DNA from: Isotricha intestinalis | Taxonomy: Eukaryota; Ciliophora; Litostomatea; Vestibuliferida; Isotrichidae | Direction: 5' to 3' | Assembly: GCA_023807065.1 (NCBI GenBank) | Contig: JAJJLU010003664.1 | Coordinates: 1 to 40,742, forward strand | Length of the DNA: 40,742 nt | Shown here: positions 1 through 9,642 of the stretch, piece by piece | How positions within the stretch are numbered: the first letter of the stretch is position 1 | Layout: every line of letters begins with the position of its first letter | Made by a program: the position numbers and the translations under genes | The notes under the pieces: model-generated | Told to the model about the DNA's origin: nothing | The model's database searches: none | What the model saw: the letters and a program-made list of their open reading frames with translations, nothing else

Positions 1-250
1 AAAAAAAGAAAAAGAAAAACAAATTGAAAAAGAAACTTTAGGTTCTCCAGATTTTATTATGAGTATTATGAATGCTATTGATGCTCAAGCTAGTAAAAAA
101 GATGTTGATGAAATCGTTGATAAGTTAAATGATAAAGATAAGGAAAAAAAAAAAGATGATAAAAAAAATGATGATAAAAAAGAAAATGATAAAAAAGATA
201 ATGATAAAAATGATGATAAAATGGATATTGATAAAGAAAAGAAAAAATAA
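1..250 (+). CDS. C-terminal end of a probable Rpn10/PSMD4-like proteasome subunit (5' truncated by window)
   Basis: The reading frame is open from position 2, so the gene enters from the left and only its last 82 or so codons are visible; it ends with TAA at 248-250. The visible part is a charged linker, then a short ordered segment (LGSPDFIMSIMNAIDAQ, about positions 38-90), then a Lys/Asp tail ending DIDKEKKK. The ordered segment followed by a Lys/Asp/Glu tail resembles the end of the 26S proteasome ubiquitin receptor Rpn10, where an acidic 'DPEFLQSVL'-type helix precedes a lysine-rich tail. This rests on family knowledge and a short match; the VWA domain and ubiquitin-interacting motifs would lie outside the window. 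The first ATG in frame (59) is internal and not the real start. The repeated GAT AAA AAA units in the tail look like microsatellite expansion. Confidence 0.5.
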   Translation, partial: KKEKEKQIEKETLGSPDFIMSIMNAIDAQASKKDVDEIVDKLNDKDKEKKKDDKKNDDKKENDKKDNDKNDDKMDIDKEKKK

Positions 251-866
251 TTATCTTATTAAATTTTTTATTAAATTTAAATATACTTTTTTTATCTTTT
301 TTATTATTTCAATCTTAAATCAAAAAGTCAAAACGAAATATATTCATCATTAACAAAATTAAAAGGAAAAGGAACATTTAATAAGTTATTATGAAATATT
401 GTTTCTTAAAAAAAAATTAGAAAAAGGATTAAATTTTTTAAGGAAGTAAAGTTAAATCAGATAAATAAAAAGAATAATAAAACAAATTATTTTTCTTTGC
501 TTAAATTATTTTTATTTTTTTCTTTTATTTATTGTTATTAATTTACATTAATATATTTTTTGACTTTAAATATTTTTTTAAATGTTTTACTTTTAGACAA
601 TACCAATCATTTATATTTGAAAAATTTAAAATAATCTAATAAAAATTTTAGATTTAAAGAAAAAATAATCATTATAAATATAACAATATAATTATAAATA
701 ATAATAATTTTTTTATTTTTTTTTTTTAATCAATTCTTTTTTCAAAAAATTAAATATTAACTTGATTTAAAAAAATAAAAACATTAAACGTCAAACAAAA
801 CTAAATAATATATGTTTTATTTCTAATTATAAATAATAAATGATATTTATTTATTTCAAATATTTA
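251..866. other. intergenic region between convergent genes (616 bp)
   Basis: This is extremely A/T-rich sequence between the 3' ends of the Rpn10-like gene and the SWEET-like gene. I see no gene, no RNA gene and no substantial repeat. Being convergent, it probably holds only two 3' UTRs. Confidence 0.6.
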
Positions 867-1601
867 TTATTTTTCTCCATTTTTTTCTATTACAGAACCT
901 TTCTCTGAATCATTTAAAGGTTCTTTTGAATCAATAGTTTTACTGACTGTAATATCTTCTTTCTTATCTTTTTTACACATATAAGCATAATATAAAATAA
1001 TTTGAATTAAACATATGAGACTAGAAACACTCCAAGTAATGATTTTTAAATAATTTTCATTTTTCCTTATTACAAAAATTAACCATGAAATTGAATATAA
1101 TAATCCACTTAAAGAAATAAAAATTGGAATATTTTTATGTTCCCAACCTTCATTTAATATAAGTGGTAATAAAGGTGTTAAAAACATTATTAAATTTAAT
1201 ATCAGATATAAAATATTTAAAAATTCTTTATTAGATATTATTTTTACAATAAAAACTAATAAAATTGTTTCGAATATTAAAAATATTATTATATGAATTG
1301 TTGATGAAAATTTTGACATTGATGTATTAATTATATATAATATTAACCATAAGGATAATAACATTGCTCCTAAAATTCCTTGCATTAAATGAGGTCCATT
1401 TTTTATTTTGTTAATCTTTATTATTCCTATTGATATCCAATAAAAACAATTTAATGATCCAAAAATTAGAAAAAATGCTGGAAAAGTTTTTCTTCTTTCT
1501 TTATCATTCATTACTGATATTAAATTTATAACTGGACTACAATAAAATAATACTGAACATATAAATAAAAATAAATCTCCGTATTCATCTATTATACTCA
1601 T
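867..1601 (-). CDS. SWEET (MtN3/saliva)-like sugar transporter
   Basis: A 244-residue membrane protein with about seven hydrophobic segments and a short charged C-terminal tail, the length and layout of the SWEET uniporter family. The first MtN3-type triple helix is recognisable: a 'CSPV' start (about residues 21-24), 'TFPAFFLIFGSLNCFYW' (about 39-55, with the conserved Asn before an aromatic Trp region) and a following helix. A second, more diverged half begins with 'LTPLLPLIL' (about residue 140) and 'SGLLYSISWLIF'. SWEETs move mono- or disaccharides passively across plasma or internal membranes. The substrate cannot be told from the sequence. It is divergent from the U-box gene, with 117 bp between the two start codons. 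A PQ-loop-family transporter of another kind is the main alternative. Confidence 0.6.
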   Translation of the reverse strand: MSIIDEYGDLFLFICSVLFYCSPVINLISVMNDKERRKTFPAFFLIFGSLNCFYWISIGIIKINKIKNGPHLMQGILGAMLLSLWLILYIINTSMSKFSSTIHIIIFLIFETILLVFIVKIISNKEFLNILYLILNLIMFLTPLLPLILNEGWEHKNIPIFISLSGLLYSISWLIFVIRKNENYLKIITWSVSSLICLIQIILYYAYMCKKDKKEDITVSKTIDSKEPLNDSEKGSVIEKNGEK

Positions 1602-1718
1602 TTAATATGAAAATGAATAAATTTATTAAAAATATTATTTATATATTCAAGATTTTGGGAATAAAATTCTTTTAAAAAAAATTTAATTTTTTTTTAAATA
1701 ATAAAGTTTTATAAATTA
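1602..1718. promoter_or_regulatory. shared upstream region of the SWEET-like and U-box genes
   Basis: Only 117 bp separate two divergent ATG codons, so promoters and both leaders must be in this short A/T tract. No recognisable motif is visible. Confidence 0.35.
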
Positions 1719-2636
1719 ATGGGATGTGATTGTGCTGGTAGAAAGTGTTATGGTAATATTAAGGAAAATAGAGATATTCCATCAATTCATGAAAGTAACT
1801 TTAATATTAAATCAAAAAAATTATCTGAATCAGAAAAAAAAGAAATAAGTAATGTTTTTGGAGAAGAAACTGATTTAAATATAATATTAAACGAAATCGA
1901 AAAATATAAAATATTAATTCTTGAAAAAAAAGATTATTCTGAAAGTGAGAAAATAATTGATTTTTTTGATGACCTTTTTTTTGGTAAAGAAAAAAAAGAA
2001 AAAGAATTAAAAATATTATATAAAGATGAAACAAAAGAAGTGATGCTTTCATTTTCAAAATTTAATGAAAGAGAAAAATTTAAAAAAGAATATGATTTAG
2101 TAATATCATTTACAAAAGATAAAAATGAAGCAATATCAATAATATCAGAAATAAAAGGCAATGGATTTATATTTCCAAAAGGACATTATTTAAAAAAAGA
2201 AATATTAGAAAAATTAGAAGGATTAATATTAAGTAATCAAATAATATTAACAAATCATTATCTTTCAAAATTAAATGAAATAATATTAAAGAAAAAAAAA
2301 TCAGAAGAAAAAACATTTAGTGAGTCTCAAAGTATAAGTTATTCAAGTGTAAAAAGTGAAGATAGATTTATTGAAAATTTAAAGTGTCCTATTTCTGGTG
2401 AAATTATGGAAGATCCTGTTATGAGTCCTGGTGGACATACTTATGAAAAAAAATATATTGAGAAATGGATTGAACAAAAAGGATTGTCTCCTTTAACTAA
2501 AAATATTCTTAAAAAAGATGATTTAAGAATTAATTATAGTGTTAAAAATATGATTGAGAATTATTATTCTTTTCAAACTAAAAATAATACTAGTGTTAAA
2601 GATTTAAAAAATAATTTATTGATTAATAATAATTGA
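1719..2636 (+). CDS. U-box E3 ubiquitin ligase with lipidation-type N-terminus
   Basis: A 305-residue protein ending in TGA. The C-terminal third (about residues 218-282) is a clear U-box: 'LKCPISGEIMEDPVMSPGGHTYE', a helix with 'IEKWI', 'SPLTK', then 'LRINYSVKNMIENYY'. U-boxes recruit E2 enzymes without zinc and transfer ubiquitin. The middle (about 30-200) is charged and helical, with no domain I recognise. The start MGCDCAGRKC places Gly at position 2 and Cys at 3, 5 and 10. That is the arrangement of N-myristoylated and palmitoylated membrane-anchored proteins, though position 6 is Ala rather than Ser/Thr. The likely reading is a membrane-tethered ligase. The U-box call is firm; the lipid anchor is inference. 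Confidence 0.85.
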   Translation: MGCDCAGRKCYGNIKENRDIPSIHESNFNIKSKKLSESEKKEISNVFGEETDLNIILNEIEKYKILILEKKDYSESEKIIDFFDDLFFGKEKKEKELKILYKDETKEVMLSFSKFNEREKFKKEYDLVISFTKDKNEAISIISEIKGNGFIFPKGHYLKKEILEKLEGLILSNQIILTNHYLSKLNEIILKKKKSEEKTFSESQSISYSSVKSEDRFIENLKCPISGEIMEDPVMSPGGHTYEKKYIEKWIEQKGLSPLTKNILKKDDLRINYSVKNMIENYYSFQTKNNTSVKDLKNNLLINNN

Positions 2637-2823
2637 ATAATTATTTTTTCTTATTATTATATATTAAAATGCTTTGTTTATTAGTTTTTCAAATAAAACG
2701 TTTTGATTATAATATTTTTCCATGAAAAATTTTTTAAATTATTATAAAAACTTTATTAAAAAAAATTTGATTAATTAACTAGAAAAAAATTATAAATTAA
2801 TATAAAAAAATAAAAGAAACATA

Positions 2824-4605
2824 TTAATTAGCATTAAAATTTAAAACTCCAGTTTTACTTCTAATATGATTATTGTTTAATTTATTAAATCCATTCCAAT
2901 TATTATTTAACAATAATTTAGGAGGAATAAAATTATCTTCTAAAATACTTTTTTTTGGAGTTCTTTGTAATTCATCAATTTTAGAATCTTCATCAGAACA
3001 TTCATTTTCAAAAGAAATCATAGGAACTAAAAATTGAGATTTATTTCTTTTATTTTTTATTTGAAATTGTTCAAATAATTTTCTTTCTGTTTTTTTTTCT
3101 GGAAAATCTAAATGAAAATCAGATATAATAAAAGATTTTTGATGTTCTTGTAATTTATGATTTGATAAATCTATAAATGATTCAAATGTTTCTTCTTTTT
3201 TTTTTATTTTTGTAAAAGATTTATTATTCATTTCATTCATATTTAAATTTTTTGCTTTTTCAATTTGGAAAATTTTTTCTTTTTCTATTTTCATTCTTAA
3301 ATTTCTTAATTCAGAATTTTCATTTTTTCTATTTTCTTCATTTCTTTTATTTAAATTTACTTTTACAAAATCTGATAATATATTTGAACTTTTTTGTCTT
3401 AATAATTCATGATTTAATATTTTTTTTTCGGAATTTAAAATATTATTTTTCTCATTAATAATAACATATTCACTTTTATTATCATTAATAATTTCTTTAT
3501 TTATTTTTTTAGGAAAATTAAAATTTAATTTTTCATATTTTTTAACAAATTTCGATTTAAAAATATCTTCAATTTTAAATCTTTTATTAACATCTTCATG
3601 TAATAAACCTTTAATTAATTCTTTACATTCATTAGAAATACATTTATCGAATTGTAAATTATGAATTTTAATATTTTCAATAATTTCATTATCATTATTT
3701 TTTTGTTTAATAGCTCTAAAAGGAGAATAACCATGAATTAATTCATATAATAAAATCCCTAAACTCCAAACATCAATAGATTTATCATAATTATTCTGAG
3801 TGACAATTTCAGGTGCCATATATTCTGTTGTTCCACAATATGTACTTCTTTTTTTTGAAGATAATTCAACACACCAACCAAAATCACATAATTTTATTAT
3901 ATTATAATCTATTAATAATATATTTTCTGGCTTTAAATCTCTATGGATTAAATTATTCTTTTGAAGAAAATATATTGCATTTGAAACTTGAATAAAATAT
4001 TTAAATGATTGTTCTTCTGATAATCCTTTATTTCTTCTTATGTAATGAAATAAATTTCCACAATTTGCATATTCTAAAATTAAATCAAATGATTTTTTTG
4101 TTTCTATTACATTTAATATTTTTATTATATTTGGATGAGTTATTCTTGATTGAATATCAATTTCATTATATATTGTATTTAATGAACTTAAACATTGTGA
4201 TAATCTATTTTTTTCCATATGTTTAATTGCATAATAGTTATGATCTATTTTATTTTGTGCTAAATAAACTTGACCAAATGTTCCTGAGCCTAAAATTATA
4301 TCTTTTCCTTTTGATGTTAAACGAAAAAAATTTTTCAAAGCATATTTATTATCATATTTTATTTCACCTTTTAAGTAATTTCCTTCTGTTATATATGGAG
4401 ATATTATTTGATTGTTATTATTTAGTTTTCCTGATAATTTTTTTATTAATAAATTTTTGTCCTCTGATTGATAGTTTAATTCATTTGAATTAGAATGAAT
4501 TTTTGAAAAATGAGATATTATACATATTTTAGAACAAAAAATATTTTGACATATACTACATATATATTCTTTTTCTATTTTTTTATTACAAATTTCACAT
4601 TCCAT
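2824..4605 (-). CDS. Ser/Thr protein kinase with N-terminal HIT-type zinc finger
   Basis: 593 residues. The first about 36 residues form a Cys/His finger (CEIC, then CSIC, FCSKIC, SHF) that matches the zf-HIT/MYND spacing. The kinase domain runs from about residue 95 to 355. It has a glycine loop GSGTFGQV (about 106-113), the VAIK-equivalent 'YAIKHM', a catalytic HRDLKPEN (about 221-228), 'DFGW' (about 241-244), 'CGTTEYMAPE' and 'DVWSLGILLYELIHGYSPF'. All catalytic residues are present, so it should be active. DFGW and the activation-segment style recall Aurora-like kinases, although ciliates carry many diverged kinases and the subfamily is uncertain. The remaining about 240 residues are low-complexity, rich in Asn, Lys and Glu, and probably disordered. 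Divergent from the GAF-domain gene (277 bp apart). Confidence 0.85.
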   Translation of the reverse strand: MECEICNKKIEKEYICSICQNIFCSKICIISHFSKIHSNSNELNYQSEDKNLLIKKLSGKLNNNNQIISPYITEGNYLKGEIKYDNKYALKNFFRLTSKGKDIILGSGTFGQVYLAQNKIDHNYYAIKHMEKNRLSQCLSSLNTIYNEIDIQSRITHPNIIKILNVIETKKSFDLILEYANCGNLFHYIRRNKGLSEEQSFKYFIQVSNAIYFLQKNNLIHRDLKPENILLIDYNIIKLCDFGWCVELSSKKRSTYCGTTEYMAPEIVTQNNYDKSIDVWSLGILLYELIHGYSPFRAIKQKNNDNEIIENIKIHNLQFDKCISNECKELIKGLLHEDVNKRFKIEDIFKSKFVKKYEKLNFNFPKKINKEIINDNKSEYVIINEKNNILNSEKKILNHELLRQKSSNILSDFVKVNLNKRNEENRKNENSELRNLRMKIEKEKIFQIEKAKNLNMNEMNNKSFTKIKKKEETFESFIDLSNHKLQEHQKSFIISDFHLDFPEKKTERKLFEQFQIKNKRNKSQFLVPMISFENECSDEDSKIDELQRTPKKSILEDNFIPPKLLLNNNWNGFNKLNNNHIRSKTGVLNFNAN

Positions 4606-4882
4606 TTAATTTGGAATATTAATTACTTAAATGTTTAATTAAAATTTTTAAATTTTAATTTAATTTATTACACAATTATAATAATATATATTTTTAAATT
4701 TATACCTTTTTTAATGTGATAAATTTCATTTCCTTAATATCATTTTTCCTTAATTAATTAATTGAAATTATTTTTCACATAAAATAAAGAATAAGAAAAA
4801 ATATTAATTAGATTTTAATTTATTTTATAAAAAAATATAAGTTATTATAATAACTTAAATATATTAATTTCAATAATTGAAA

Positions 4883-7114
4883 ATGTCATCTTTAATAAAT
4901 AGTTTTAGAGCATATAATTCAAAATTACGTTTATCAAAAAAAAAAAATATATTTTTAACACCAAAAGAAAAAATTTTAAAAACAGTTTCAAATTTTTCAA
5001 TTTTGACTCATAATCGGGAAAATAAATGTCCAGGAGGAAAAAATTGTAAAAATTATGATACAATAATGCAATTAAAATATGAAATAAAAAGATTAACTCA
5101 AACAATAGAACAATTAAATAAGATTATTGATTATTTTTCTTTTAATATGGTTCAAAAAGAAATAATGTATAAAGAAATGTTAAAAGAAAATGCAAAAATT
5201 CAAAACAATATAAAAAATAATTCAATAAGAGGAGAAAAACAAAGAAGTGATTATGATAATAATAATCATAAAAGAAATTCAATTCAATATAAAATTTTTA
5301 GTATAAATGATATTAATGATGAAATATTTTCATCAGATAATTATTCAGAAACAGAATTAGAAGAAGAAGAAGAAAGAAAAAGAAAAGAAGAAGAAAAAGA
5401 AAAAGAATTATTAAAATATAAATTAGATAAAAAACCTTTAAAAAGTTTTAAAAGAATGAAAACAGTTAATATTGAACATCATCCAAAAACTGATTTTGAT
5501 ATTGAAAATAATTCAAAAAATGATAATTCAAAAAATATACCTTCTATCTTAATTGGAGGAAGAAAACAAATAAGAAATAAAACAAAAAGAGTTCAAATAC
5601 AATATGATAGTGATAGTAAAATAACTAAATTTTTTTCTTCTTTAGAAAATGAAAGAGAAAAAGAAAAAAGAAAAAAAGAAGAAGAAGAAAGAAGAAAAAA
5701 AGAAGAAGAAGAAAGAAGAAAAAAAGAAGAAAAAGATAGAAGAAAAAAAGAAGAAGAGAAAAATAAAAATAAAAATAAAAAGAAATTTATAAAAAATCCA
5801 TATTTTGAAATATCATCATTAAGTCAAAGAACTCAAAAACATAATTTACAAAATTCAACAGGAATATCATTTTTAGCATTATCAAACGAATATTTAAAAG
5901 AAATGACAAAGAATAAAAATATAAATAAATTATATAAATTAACATTAAATGATGATTTATTTATAAATGAATTACAAACAAGTGATAAAGAAACAATGAA
6001 TAATTATTGTGATATAATAGGAGCATTAGTGAAAGATTATATATGTTTAATAAATTTAATTCAAAGAATTAAATCTTTTTTAGAAGGAACTCAAGCATTA
6101 ATAAGTTGTGTAGAAGAAGGAGACTCAGTAAATACATTAATAAAAAATACATGTAAAATATTAAATTGTGATAGAGCTTCATTATTTATTCATGATAGAA
6201 TGACTGATATGTTAGTTGTTCATTCTGCAGAAGGATTAAAAAAAAATCAAATTAAAGTTCCTAAAAATAAAGGTGTTGTTGGTTTTGTTTTTATGAATAA
6301 AGAAAAATTAAAAATTGATAATGCTTATCAAGATTCTAGATTTAATAAAGATGTTGATAGAAAAACTGGTTATAAAACAAGAAATATTATGTGTTATCCT
6401 CTTATTGATAATGATGGTGATGTTTTTGGTGCTATTCAAGCTATTAATAAATTAGGAAATCAAGATTCTTCTTTTAATAATGATGATGAAGAATTATTAA
6501 GTATTTTCTCTCAACAAGCTTCTGCTATTTTAAAAAATGAAATTAATAAAAATCAATATTATATTCAAATTAATAAATTAAAAAATATTAATTCTTATTC
6601 TGTTCAAATTCATAATATTCATAATTTAAAAGATTTTGTTAATGATACTGAAAAAATTATTTGTTCTATGTTTGATTTAAGTGATGTTCAAATATTATTT
6701 AATTTAAATGGGTTTTTATATGATTTTAAAAAAGATAAGTTTTTAGGTTATAATAATTTAGGTATTGTATATTATGTTTATAATAAAAAAATTTGTCATG
6801 GATGTATTAAAGCTTCTTCTTGTAAATATTATAACAATTTAGTTGATATGAAAGCAAATGATTCTATGGTAACTTATCCAGTTTTAGATAATAATAATAA
6901 TGTTTTATGTGTCTTTCAAATTTCTTGTAATATTCCTATTAGTGAAGTTGGAGAAAAACCTAAAGAAAATGAAATGATGATTTTAAAAATGTTTGATGAG
7001 ATTATTTGTGATTGGATTTTAAATCATCAAAGTGAAATTAATGGAATGATTGAAAAAAATCAATCACTTATTCAACAATATTCTATTAGGAATCATAAGC
7101 GTATGAATTCTTAA
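4883..7114 (+). CDS. GAF-domain protein (two GAF domains, no catalytic domain)
   Basis: The ATG at 4883 is taken as the start (the frame also opens two codons earlier with TTG), giving 743 residues. Near the N-terminus is a Cys-containing segment (CPGGKNCKNY) followed by a coiled coil. Then comes a long charged region with four copies of an eight-residue KKEEEERR-type repeat. A well-formed GAF domain lies at about 400-550 ('LNCDRASLFIHD', 'GYKTRNIMCYPL', 'GAIQAINKLGN', 'FNNDDEELL'). The Asn-Lys, Phe and Asp-Glu positions of the NKFDE motif of cyclic-nucleotide-binding GAF domains are all visible. A second, degenerate GAF-like region follows (about 570-735) with an extra Cys cluster. No phosphodiesterase or cyclase domain is attached, so it may be a cyclic-nucleotide sensor or scaffold; the ligand is inference. 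Confidence 0.8.
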   Translation: MSSLINSFRAYNSKLRLSKKKNIFLTPKEKILKTVSNFSILTHNRENKCPGGKNCKNYDTIMQLKYEIKRLTQTIEQLNKIIDYFSFNMVQKEIMYKEMLKENAKIQNNIKNNSIRGEKQRSDYDNNNHKRNSIQYKIFSINDINDEIFSSDNYSETELEEEEERKRKEEEKEKELLKYKLDKKPLKSFKRMKTVNIEHHPKTDFDIENNSKNDNSKNIPSILIGGRKQIRNKTKRVQIQYDSDSKITKFFSSLENEREKEKRKKEEEERRKKEEEERRKKEEKDRRKKEEEKNKNKNKKKFIKNPYFEISSLSQRTQKHNLQNSTGISFLALSNEYLKEMTKNKNINKLYKLTLNDDLFINELQTSDKETMNNYCDIIGALVKDYICLINLIQRIKSFLEGTQALISCVEEGDSVNTLIKNTCKILNCDRASLFIHDRMTDMLVVHSAEGLKKNQIKVPKNKGVVGFVFMNKEKLKIDNAYQDSRFNKDVDRKTGYKTRNIMCYPLIDNDGDVFGAIQAINKLGNQDSSFNNDDEELLSIFSQQASAILKNEINKNQYYIQINKLKNINSYSVQIHNIHNLKDFVNDTEKIICSMFDLSDVQILFNLNGFLYDFKKDKFLGYNNLGIVYYVYNKKICHGCIKASSCKYYNNLVDMKANDSMVTYPVLDNNNNVLCVFQISCNIPISEVGEKPKENEMMILKMFDEIICDWILNHQSEINGMIEKNQSLIQQYSIRNHKRMNS
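5672..5767 (+). repeat. four tandem 24-bp units inside the GAF-domain gene
   Basis: Four consecutive 24-bp units encode KKEEEERR, KKEEEERR, KKEEKDRR and KKEEEKNK. The first two are nearly identical at DNA level, which suggests recent slippage. The product should be a short charged helix. Confidence 0.75.
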
Positions 7115-7538
7115 GTTATTTTTAATATTTTATTTAAATTTCTTTTTTTTTGTTGGTTTTTAAATAAATTAGAAAAATATTTATTTATTTCATTTATATA
7201 AATCAATTTAAATATAATTTTAAATCTCTTTAATTAATATTAATGTATCCTTTTTACATATAGTATAAGTAGCTTCCTCTAGGAAAAATTGATTTATTGT
7301 TTGTAAAAAATATATATTAATATTGTTTTGAATATTTTGAATAAAAAAAATAATGAGGAAAATAATCTAATTCTTAGAAATTAAATTTAATAAGTAATTT
7401 TGAAAAAGTAGTGAATTTATTAATTAAAAAATTTAAATTCCAAAAATCCCAGAAGTTTTCAAAAAAGAAAATAAATAAATAACATATAAATCCAAAAAAA
7501 TAAAAAAAAAATTCAAAATTAATAATTATTTAAAAAAA
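7115..7538. other. intergenic region (424 bp)
   Basis: A/T-rich spacer between two genes on the same strand. A slightly less A/T-rich patch around 7250-7310 (containing agcttcctctagg) does not fold into a tRNA that I can recognise. The last 100 bp are A-rich, as in front of most genes here. Confidence 0.5.
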
Positions 7539-9530
7539 ATGAGAATCCTATTAATAATATTATTTATTCTTCCTTTTTCAATATCAGAACAATGTCAGAA
7601 AGTAATTTGTTCTCCTCTTTCAGATCCAGAAATATGCATATCTCCATTAAATGACACTTCAACATTTCAATTATGTTCATCAAATAAAACATGTTCTCCT
7701 CCATCAGAAGATCCAATTGACTTAGTTAAATGTGAAGAAAAAAAAAATAATCCTTTAAAAAAATATTCCAATCTATCTTGTTCAAATAATAATGAATGTT
7801 ATAGTAATAAATGTATTAATAATTTATGTGAAGGAATAAAAGAAAATGAAATTTGTAATTTTACTAATGAATGTATTTATGGAAAAGTATGTAGATTTAA
7901 TAATGAAAATGATACTGATAAAACTTGTCAAAATCCAAAAAAAGAAAATGAAAAATGTGAAAATGAAAAAGAATGTGAAAATGAATATGGATGTTTAAAT
8001 AATAAATGTACAAAATATTTTTCTTTAAAAAACGGAGAAAGTGAAAATTTTAATTTAAATGAATTTTTCTCTTTTTGTGAAAGTGGTTATTCAGATGAAA
8101 ATGGAGTATGTAAAAATTTAACTTTAAATGAAAAAAAAATAGAATGTGATGATAATATAAATACATGTGAATATTATGATAATAATGGAAATATATTTAA
8201 AGTACCAGAAAATTGTTTATGTGGATATAATAATTTAGGGAAACAATATTGTTTATTAGGCTCAGGAAATGAGAATTATACTAAATTTATAAGAGAATTA
8301 AAAAAATATCATTTTAATAATTCTAATTGTCATCTTGATGAAAGAAGTTATAAAGGTTGTTTAAAAGATTTAGAAGAAAATAAAAGTGAAAAAATAAATC
8401 AAATTAAATATTTAATAAATTTAAAATATTGGGCAAAAGAAAATAATAAATTATATAATATTCCAGAATGTGTATTAAAAATAGAACTTCCAGAATATAA
8501 TTTAAATATAATAGATAAAGATGAAAAAAAATGTGCAAAATATAAATGTGTAAATAACTTACCAAATAATTATTGTGCTCAAAGTACATTTAAAAGTCAA
8601 TCAGAAATTAATATATTATTATCAGATATATGCAAAGATAATAATAAATGTTATTTAGAAGGTAAAAAACCAAATGATTTTTTTTATGAAGAAGAAAATA
8701 AAAATGCTCATTGCAAAAATTCATTAGAAAATCCAATAAGAAGATATCCAGGAGAAGATTGTAATAATAACACAGATTGTTATTATCCAATAAATACAAT
8801 ATATAAAGATAAATTAAATAAATGTGAAAATAATAAATGTACAGGTTTAAAAAATGGTGAAAAATGTTATTCAAATGAAGAATGTATAGTAGGATTATAT
8901 TGTGATGAAAAAAGTAAAAAATGTAAAGAACAAGGAGAAAAAGGAGATTCTTGTTTAAATTCATTTGAATGTGAAAATGATTTATTATGTAATAATAATA
9001 TATGTGAAAATATATTATTTTCATTTGAAGAAGGAAAGCCAACTCCAAAAAATGAGAAAAATAGAGAAAAATATTGTAAATATAATGAAATAGATTCTAC
9101 TGGAAAATGTATAAAAATAATAGATCAAAATAAAACAAAAGAAAATGAATATAGACAATGTGATAGAAATATGAGATGCTTATATAATACAATTCCTAAA
9201 ACTTCAGGAAATATTATTAAAAATTGTGATTGTGGTTATAATCCTTCTGGATATGGTTATTGTCCTAAATTTCATGATTATTTTGAAGATGATTGGAAAA
9301 ATTATTTCTCTTATTTAAAAAAAAAATATGATAATAAATGTCATTCTTTAAATAGATATAATTGCTATTTAAAAAGTGATTATGATGATAAAATTAATGC
9401 TATTAAAAATAAAGTAATTAATGGACATTTGTTTTTTCAAAGTGAAAGTTGTGTTGAAAAAGTACTTAAAGGAAATTATATGAAATTTAATTCTATTCTA
9501 ATTGTTATTTTTATTGCTTTGTTCATTTAA
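7539..9530 (+). CDS. secreted Cys-rich surface protein, internally duplicated, possible GPI anchor
   Basis: 663 residues. It starts with a signal peptide (MRILLIILFILPFSIS) and ends with a short hydrophobic tail (FNSILIVIFIALFI) without a cytoplasmic stretch, the pattern of a GPI-attachment signal. The body is built of Cys modules such as SCSNNNECYSNKCINNLCEG and EKCENEKECENEYGCLNNKC, like Dickkopf/EB-type Cys-rich repeats. It is a two-fold internal duplication. Cys modules at about 79-155 are followed by a block at about 203-315 (containing 'NCLCGYNNLGKQYC' and a final 'ECVLK'). A second set at about 400-520 is followed by a matching block at about 541-643 ('NCDCGYNPSGYGYC', 'SCVEK'). The likely role is as a cell-surface coat or adhesion protein. 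I know no named orthologue. Confidence 0.7.
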   Translation: MRILLIILFILPFSISEQCQKVICSPLSDPEICISPLNDTSTFQLCSSNKTCSPPSEDPIDLVKCEEKKNNPLKKYSNLSCSNNNECYSNKCINNLCEGIKENEICNFTNECIYGKVCRFNNENDTDKTCQNPKKENEKCENEKECENEYGCLNNKCTKYFSLKNGESENFNLNEFFSFCESGYSDENGVCKNLTLNEKKIECDDNINTCEYYDNNGNIFKVPENCLCGYNNLGKQYCLLGSGNENYTKFIRELKKYHFNNSNCHLDERSYKGCLKDLEENKSEKINQIKYLINLKYWAKENNKLYNIPECVLKIELPEYNLNIIDKDEKKCAKYKCVNNLPNNYCAQSTFKSQSEINILLSDICKDNNKCYLEGKKPNDFFYEEENKNAHCKNSLENPIRRYPGEDCNNNTDCYYPINTIYKDKLNKCENNKCTGLKNGEKCYSNEECIVGLYCDEKSKKCKEQGEKGDSCLNSFECENDLLCNNNICENILFSFEEGKPTPKNEKNREKYCKYNEIDSTGKCIKIIDQNKTKENEYRQCDRNMRCLYNTIPKTSGNIIKNCDCGYNPSGYGYCPKFHDYFEDDWKNYFSYLKKKYDNKCHSLNRYNCYLKSDYDDKINAIKNKVINGHLFFQSESCVEKVLKGNYMKFNSILIVIFIALFI

Positions 9531-9642
9531 TCTTTTTTCATTATTTCATTAAGTTATATTTTCTATAGTTTAGTTTATTTTTTGAAACATTTTTTTTATT
9601 TTTTTTAGGAAATTTTTAATTTAATTATATAATATTTAATTT

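Noticed and set aside
1..60. Telomere at the left edge
   Set aside because: The A/G-rich start is Lys/Glu coding sequence in frame with the Rpn10-like tail and has no regular telomere repeat.
129..353. 74-codon + frame overlapping the Rpn10-like tail
   Set aside because: It is a shifted reading of the Lys/Asp microsatellite, running into 3' spacer.
7240..7320. Possible tRNA or structured RNA in a less A/T-rich patch
   Set aside because: No T-loop or anticodon-stem pattern could be paired by eye.
8608..9048. 146-codon minus-strand open frame opposite the Cys-rich gene
   Set aside because: It is a shadow of Cys- and Asn-rich codons; it reads as monotonous Leu/Tyr/Ile, and the + frame has a signal peptide and a conserved Cys pattern.
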